DNA from: DAOUCV01 sp034432095
Lineage (GTDB): Bacteria > Chloroflexota > Dehalococcoidia > Dehalococcoidales > UBA2162
DNA length: 14,665 nucleotides
Direction of reading: 5' to 3'
Assembly: GCA_034432095.1 (NCBI GenBank)
Contig: DAOUCV010000013.1
Span: 1-14,665 of the forward strand
A program made the translations under genes and the position numbers. The notes under the pieces are model-generated. The model was not told where the DNA came from, did not search any database, and saw nothing but the letters and a program-made list of their open reading frames with translations. This document shows positions 12,652-14,665 of this stretch, piece by piece. Numbering within the stretch: position 1 is the first letter of the stretch; the number at the start of each line of letters is the position of its first letter.

Positions 12652-14457
12652 CTAACGTCCCATGGCCTTCTTTATGTCTTGGTCTATCCAGAACCTCGCC
12701 ACATAGTACATCTGGGAAATGTTATATTCACCGCTGTAACCCTTCAACCACGGCTGATTGACATTGACCGTAACCGTCGGAAGCACGCGCACCGACCAGT
12801 ACTGCGCGAGGACACGGTCATTTGCTTCAATAAGCAGTTGACGTCGCTCAGCTAGGTCAAGGCTGGCCATTTGCTTCTCAAATAGCTTGTCAAAAACAGG
12901 GTCGTTATTTTTAACGAGGTTCCTCCAGTGTTTGGAGTAATACTCAAGACCAGTATAAGCCGGGGGCCACATCAAACCAATGTTCCAGTTGCAGGCCATC
13001 TGGTCGTGTTTCCCAGCCAGTACGAAACTGCTGAAAGCAGCGGGGTCCATTACCCTGATCTCCATATCAACATTAATATCAGCAAAGTAGCTCTTGATTA
13101 TTTCCAAAAGGTCCAGGTCATTGGTGGTTTGCGCTACTACGTTGGTCTTAAATCCGTTGGGATATCCCGCTTCAGCCAGGAGTTTTTTCGCCCCTTCAGG
13201 GTTATAAGCGTAGCCGTCCTTAAGCTCTTGCGGCCACTTATCGTACGGGGTCATGAACCCGGGGGCTCCTGTGAACCCCATTGGTATCGGCTCCACATAA
13301 CCGCCATAGTGTGTCTTGGCTATTGTTTTTAGGTCTATGGCCATCTGGAGCGCCTTTCTCACCCTGATGTCCGTAAAGGGTGGCGTGTCACATCTTAAAT
13401 CCAGCGTTGTACCGTTTGAAGGGAGTCTTGACAGAATTAGCTCAGGATTGGTTCGCGCTAAATTGTCTGCCTGTTCCCACGAAAGATTCTCTACCAGGTC
13501 AACCTTACCGGTGCGCAGGGCCGCCATTGTCGTAGCCACATCTGGTATAATCAGCACCACCCACTTATCTGCATAGGGGAGCCTGTTTTCTGGGTACCAC
13601 TCATGATAGCCGTAGTAGTTTGGATTCTTGATGAAGTTTATTGAGCTATCGGGGACATAATCTGCCAGCATAAATGGCCCGGTGCTTGCCACGCGCTTCC
13701 AATCATTCATGTCTCCCCACTTCTCTACTACTTCGCGGGCTACTATCTGGGTACCGGGCAGACTCTCCATGAGAATCTCCCGCATATCAATGGAGGGATA
13801 CGCCGACTTGAAAACGACTGTGTACTTATCCGTGGCAGTTACGGATGCAACTACCTTCAGCGGTGTCTCTCGATATGGGCTCCCTTTTCCGGCAAAACCA
13901 CCCAAGCCGTGGTAGCGATTATAACTCCACTCTATATCGTAGGCAGTCAGTTCGCGACCGTTAAGCACCGGGGTGGCCTGGCTGTAGGGGTTAATGGCCC
14001 AGTGTACCCCTTTACGGATGTGGAAGACGACAGTTTCTAGGTCCGGCCACTCCCAACTTTCTGCCAAGAGACCCTGCTCATACTCCACAGGAATATACAT
14101 CACGTTGTGGGCCCATACCTTCCGGTCTACCGCCCAGTCTCTCATGCCTAGCGTCTCCAGCCAGAGGCCTGTCGGCGCCATACCAAAAAACGGGTCAAAA
14201 TGAGGAGGAGAGCTGGCCGTTCGTGTGATGATTGTACCACCATACTGTGGCTCTCCGAATTTATCCCACCAGTGTGCCTCTCCAGTTGGCGCTGCTACCA
14301 CTTCCTTCTCTTCTACCTTCTTTTCCTCCGCCTTTTGTGTTACTACTGCTTTCTCTTCCTCCGCTTTTTTCTCCTCCTCTTTAGGAGCACAGGATGCTAT
14401 TACCAAAGATAGCACCATCAAGGAGCTCACCAGCGCCCACATAATTCTCTTTTTCAT
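12652..14457 (-). CDS. ABC transporter substrate-binding lipoprotein, family 5 (peptide/nickel/oligopeptide type)
   Basis: A 601-residue extracytoplasmic binding protein. The signal MKKRIMWALVSSLMVLSLVI is followed by the lipobox IASC (lipidated Cys23). Next is a Lys/Glu-rich tether (about 25-54), then a family 5 (SBP_bac_5) fold beginning near WWDKFGEPQYGG. Typical blocks include RKGVHWA, YDIEWSYNR, STGPFMLADYV, RKALQMAIDL, and a C-terminal LAERRQLLIEAND. It delivers ligands to an ABC permease not present in this window; the ligand is not predictable. I choose ATG 14457, with AAGGAGG six bases upstream (14470-14464), over the longer frame to 14571, whose TTG start is the -35 box. It has its own promoter and terminator, and is the only intact minus-strand gene. 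Confidence 0.92.
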   Translation of the reverse strand: MKKRIMWALVSSLMVLSLVIASCAPKEEEKKAEEEKAVVTQKAEEKKVEEKEVVAAPTGEAHWWDKFGEPQYGGTIITRTASSPPHFDPFFGMAPTGLWLETLGMRDWAVDRKVWAHNVMYIPVEYEQGLLAESWEWPDLETVVFHIRKGVHWAINPYSQATPVLNGRELTAYDIEWSYNRYHGLGGFAGKGSPYRETPLKVVASVTATDKYTVVFKSAYPSIDMREILMESLPGTQIVAREVVEKWGDMNDWKRVASTGPFMLADYVPDSSINFIKNPNYYGYHEWYPENRLPYADKWVVLIIPDVATTMAALRTGKVDLVENLSWEQADNLARTNPELILSRLPSNGTTLDLRCDTPPFTDIRVRKALQMAIDLKTIAKTHYGGYVEPIPMGFTGAPGFMTPYDKWPQELKDGYAYNPEGAKKLLAEAGYPNGFKTNVVAQTTNDLDLLEIIKSYFADINVDMEIRVMDPAAFSSFVLAGKHDQMACNWNIGLMWPPAYTGLEYYSKHWRNLVKNNDPVFDKLFEKQMASLDLAERRQLLIEANDRVLAQYWSVRVLPTVTVNVNQPWLKGYSGEYNISQMYYVARFWIDQDIKKAMGR

Positions 14458-14542
14458 CTTTTTCCTCCTTGTTATGAAAGTCGCTCTGGTTAAGGGCATC
14501 TGTATTGGTTCAGTCGTTTTCGGACAAATCGATGGTATCAAA

Positions 14543-14571
14543 ATGCTACAACTCTCCCCAGTCCTTGTCAA
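14543..14571 (-). promoter_or_regulatory. Sigma-70-type promoter of the solute-binding protein gene
   Basis: On the minus strand TTGACA (14571-14566) is a perfect -35. TAGCAT (14548-14543) lies exactly 17 bases downstream as a -10. Transcription would start near 14536, giving a leader of about 80 bases before ATG 14457. Confidence 0.7.
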
Positions 14572-14665
14572 GTCTTTGCCTCCGCTATCGCTTCGGCCCC
14601 TCGTTCACTCCGCCCCAATTCTGGGGCTACGTTCACGAGTCTAATTTCTTTCTTGCCTGTATTCA
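14572..14665. other. Right-edge non-coding stretch with a small hairpin
   Basis: I see no gene here. GCCCCA (14612-14617) pairs with TGGGGC (14622-14627) around ATTC. On the minus strand the text between that hairpin and the -35 contains GAGTGAACGAGG and CGAAGCGATAGCGG, a G/A-rich pattern that looks like repeat sequence rather than coding DNA. Confidence 0.4.

Noticed and set aside
12928..13332. 134-codon + strand open frame
   Set aside because: Lies wholly antisense to the well-supported solute-binding protein gene and has no recognisable domain.
14458..14571. N-terminal extension of the solute-binding protein
   Set aside because: Its TTG is the -35 box and it would bury the lipoprotein signal. 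ATG 14457 has a perfect Shine-Dalgarno.
14225..14644. 139-codon + strand open frame over the 5' end of the solute-binding protein gene
   Set aside because: Antisense shadow of the signal and Lys/Glu tether region; its Ser/Phe/Leu richness is explained by that.
1..14665. CRISPR array, toxin-antitoxin pair or defence island
   Set aside because: No regularly spaced direct repeats and no defence-type domain other than general P-loop and PHP proteins.

Overview
The window looks like chromosomal DNA from an anaerobic-type bacterium, most plausibly a Chloroflexi member of the Dehalococcoidia. That placement is inferred from protein flavour (a MetE-core methionine synthase-like protein, a DUF6485 protein, a THEP1-type NTPase, a short-tailed S-adenosylhomocysteinase, a family 5 solute-binding lipoprotein) and from the G+C-rich palindromic intergenic repeats. 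No database search was possible.

Layout. Positions 1-12009 are all on the + strand. First is the 3' end of recG, then a glpD-type glycerol-3-phosphate dehydrogenase. A cluster follows: MetE-like protein, a Cys-rich DUF6485 protein, a 30-residue basic peptide missed by length cut-offs, a THEP1-like NTPase, an APH-fold kinase-like protein, an unknown lipoprotein, a small P-loop kinase with an odd Walker A, and a PHP phosphoesterase. A promoter at about 7315 starts a second unit with a structured leader: ahcY, metK, a phosphohexomutase and a mannose-6-phosphate isomerase-type cupin. A tRNA-Asp(GTC) follows. Next is a 470-base stretch with no intact gene. It holds a decayed tyrosine recombinase fragment abutting the tRNA and, on the other strand, a decayed acyl-CoA dehydrogenase fragment. 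The right end is a minus-strand solute-binding lipoprotein gene with its own promoter and a strong terminator.

How the genes fit together. The MetE-like protein, AhcY and MetK cover three steps of the activated methyl cycle (homocysteine to methionine, methionine to SAM, SAH to homocysteine), although the MetE-like gene sits 4 kb from the other two. The mutase and cupin suggest mannose or other hexose-phosphate supply for glycans. The middle cluster (APH-like, lipoprotein, P-loop kinase, PHP) has no assigned pathway. The two kinase-like proteins correspond to halves that are often fused in other bacteria.

Most interesting: (1) the ahcY leader, which can fold into a closed domain with a possible pseudoknot and can alternatively pair with the ahcY Shine-Dalgarno; (2) the phosphohexomutase, whose conserved N-terminus can be read only from a non-standard ATT start or past a TAG, next to a repeat; (3) the split APH/P-loop kinase pair with a Gly-to-Trp Walker A; (4) recombinase debris beside tRNA-Asp; (5) a family of palindromic repeats at gene junctions.
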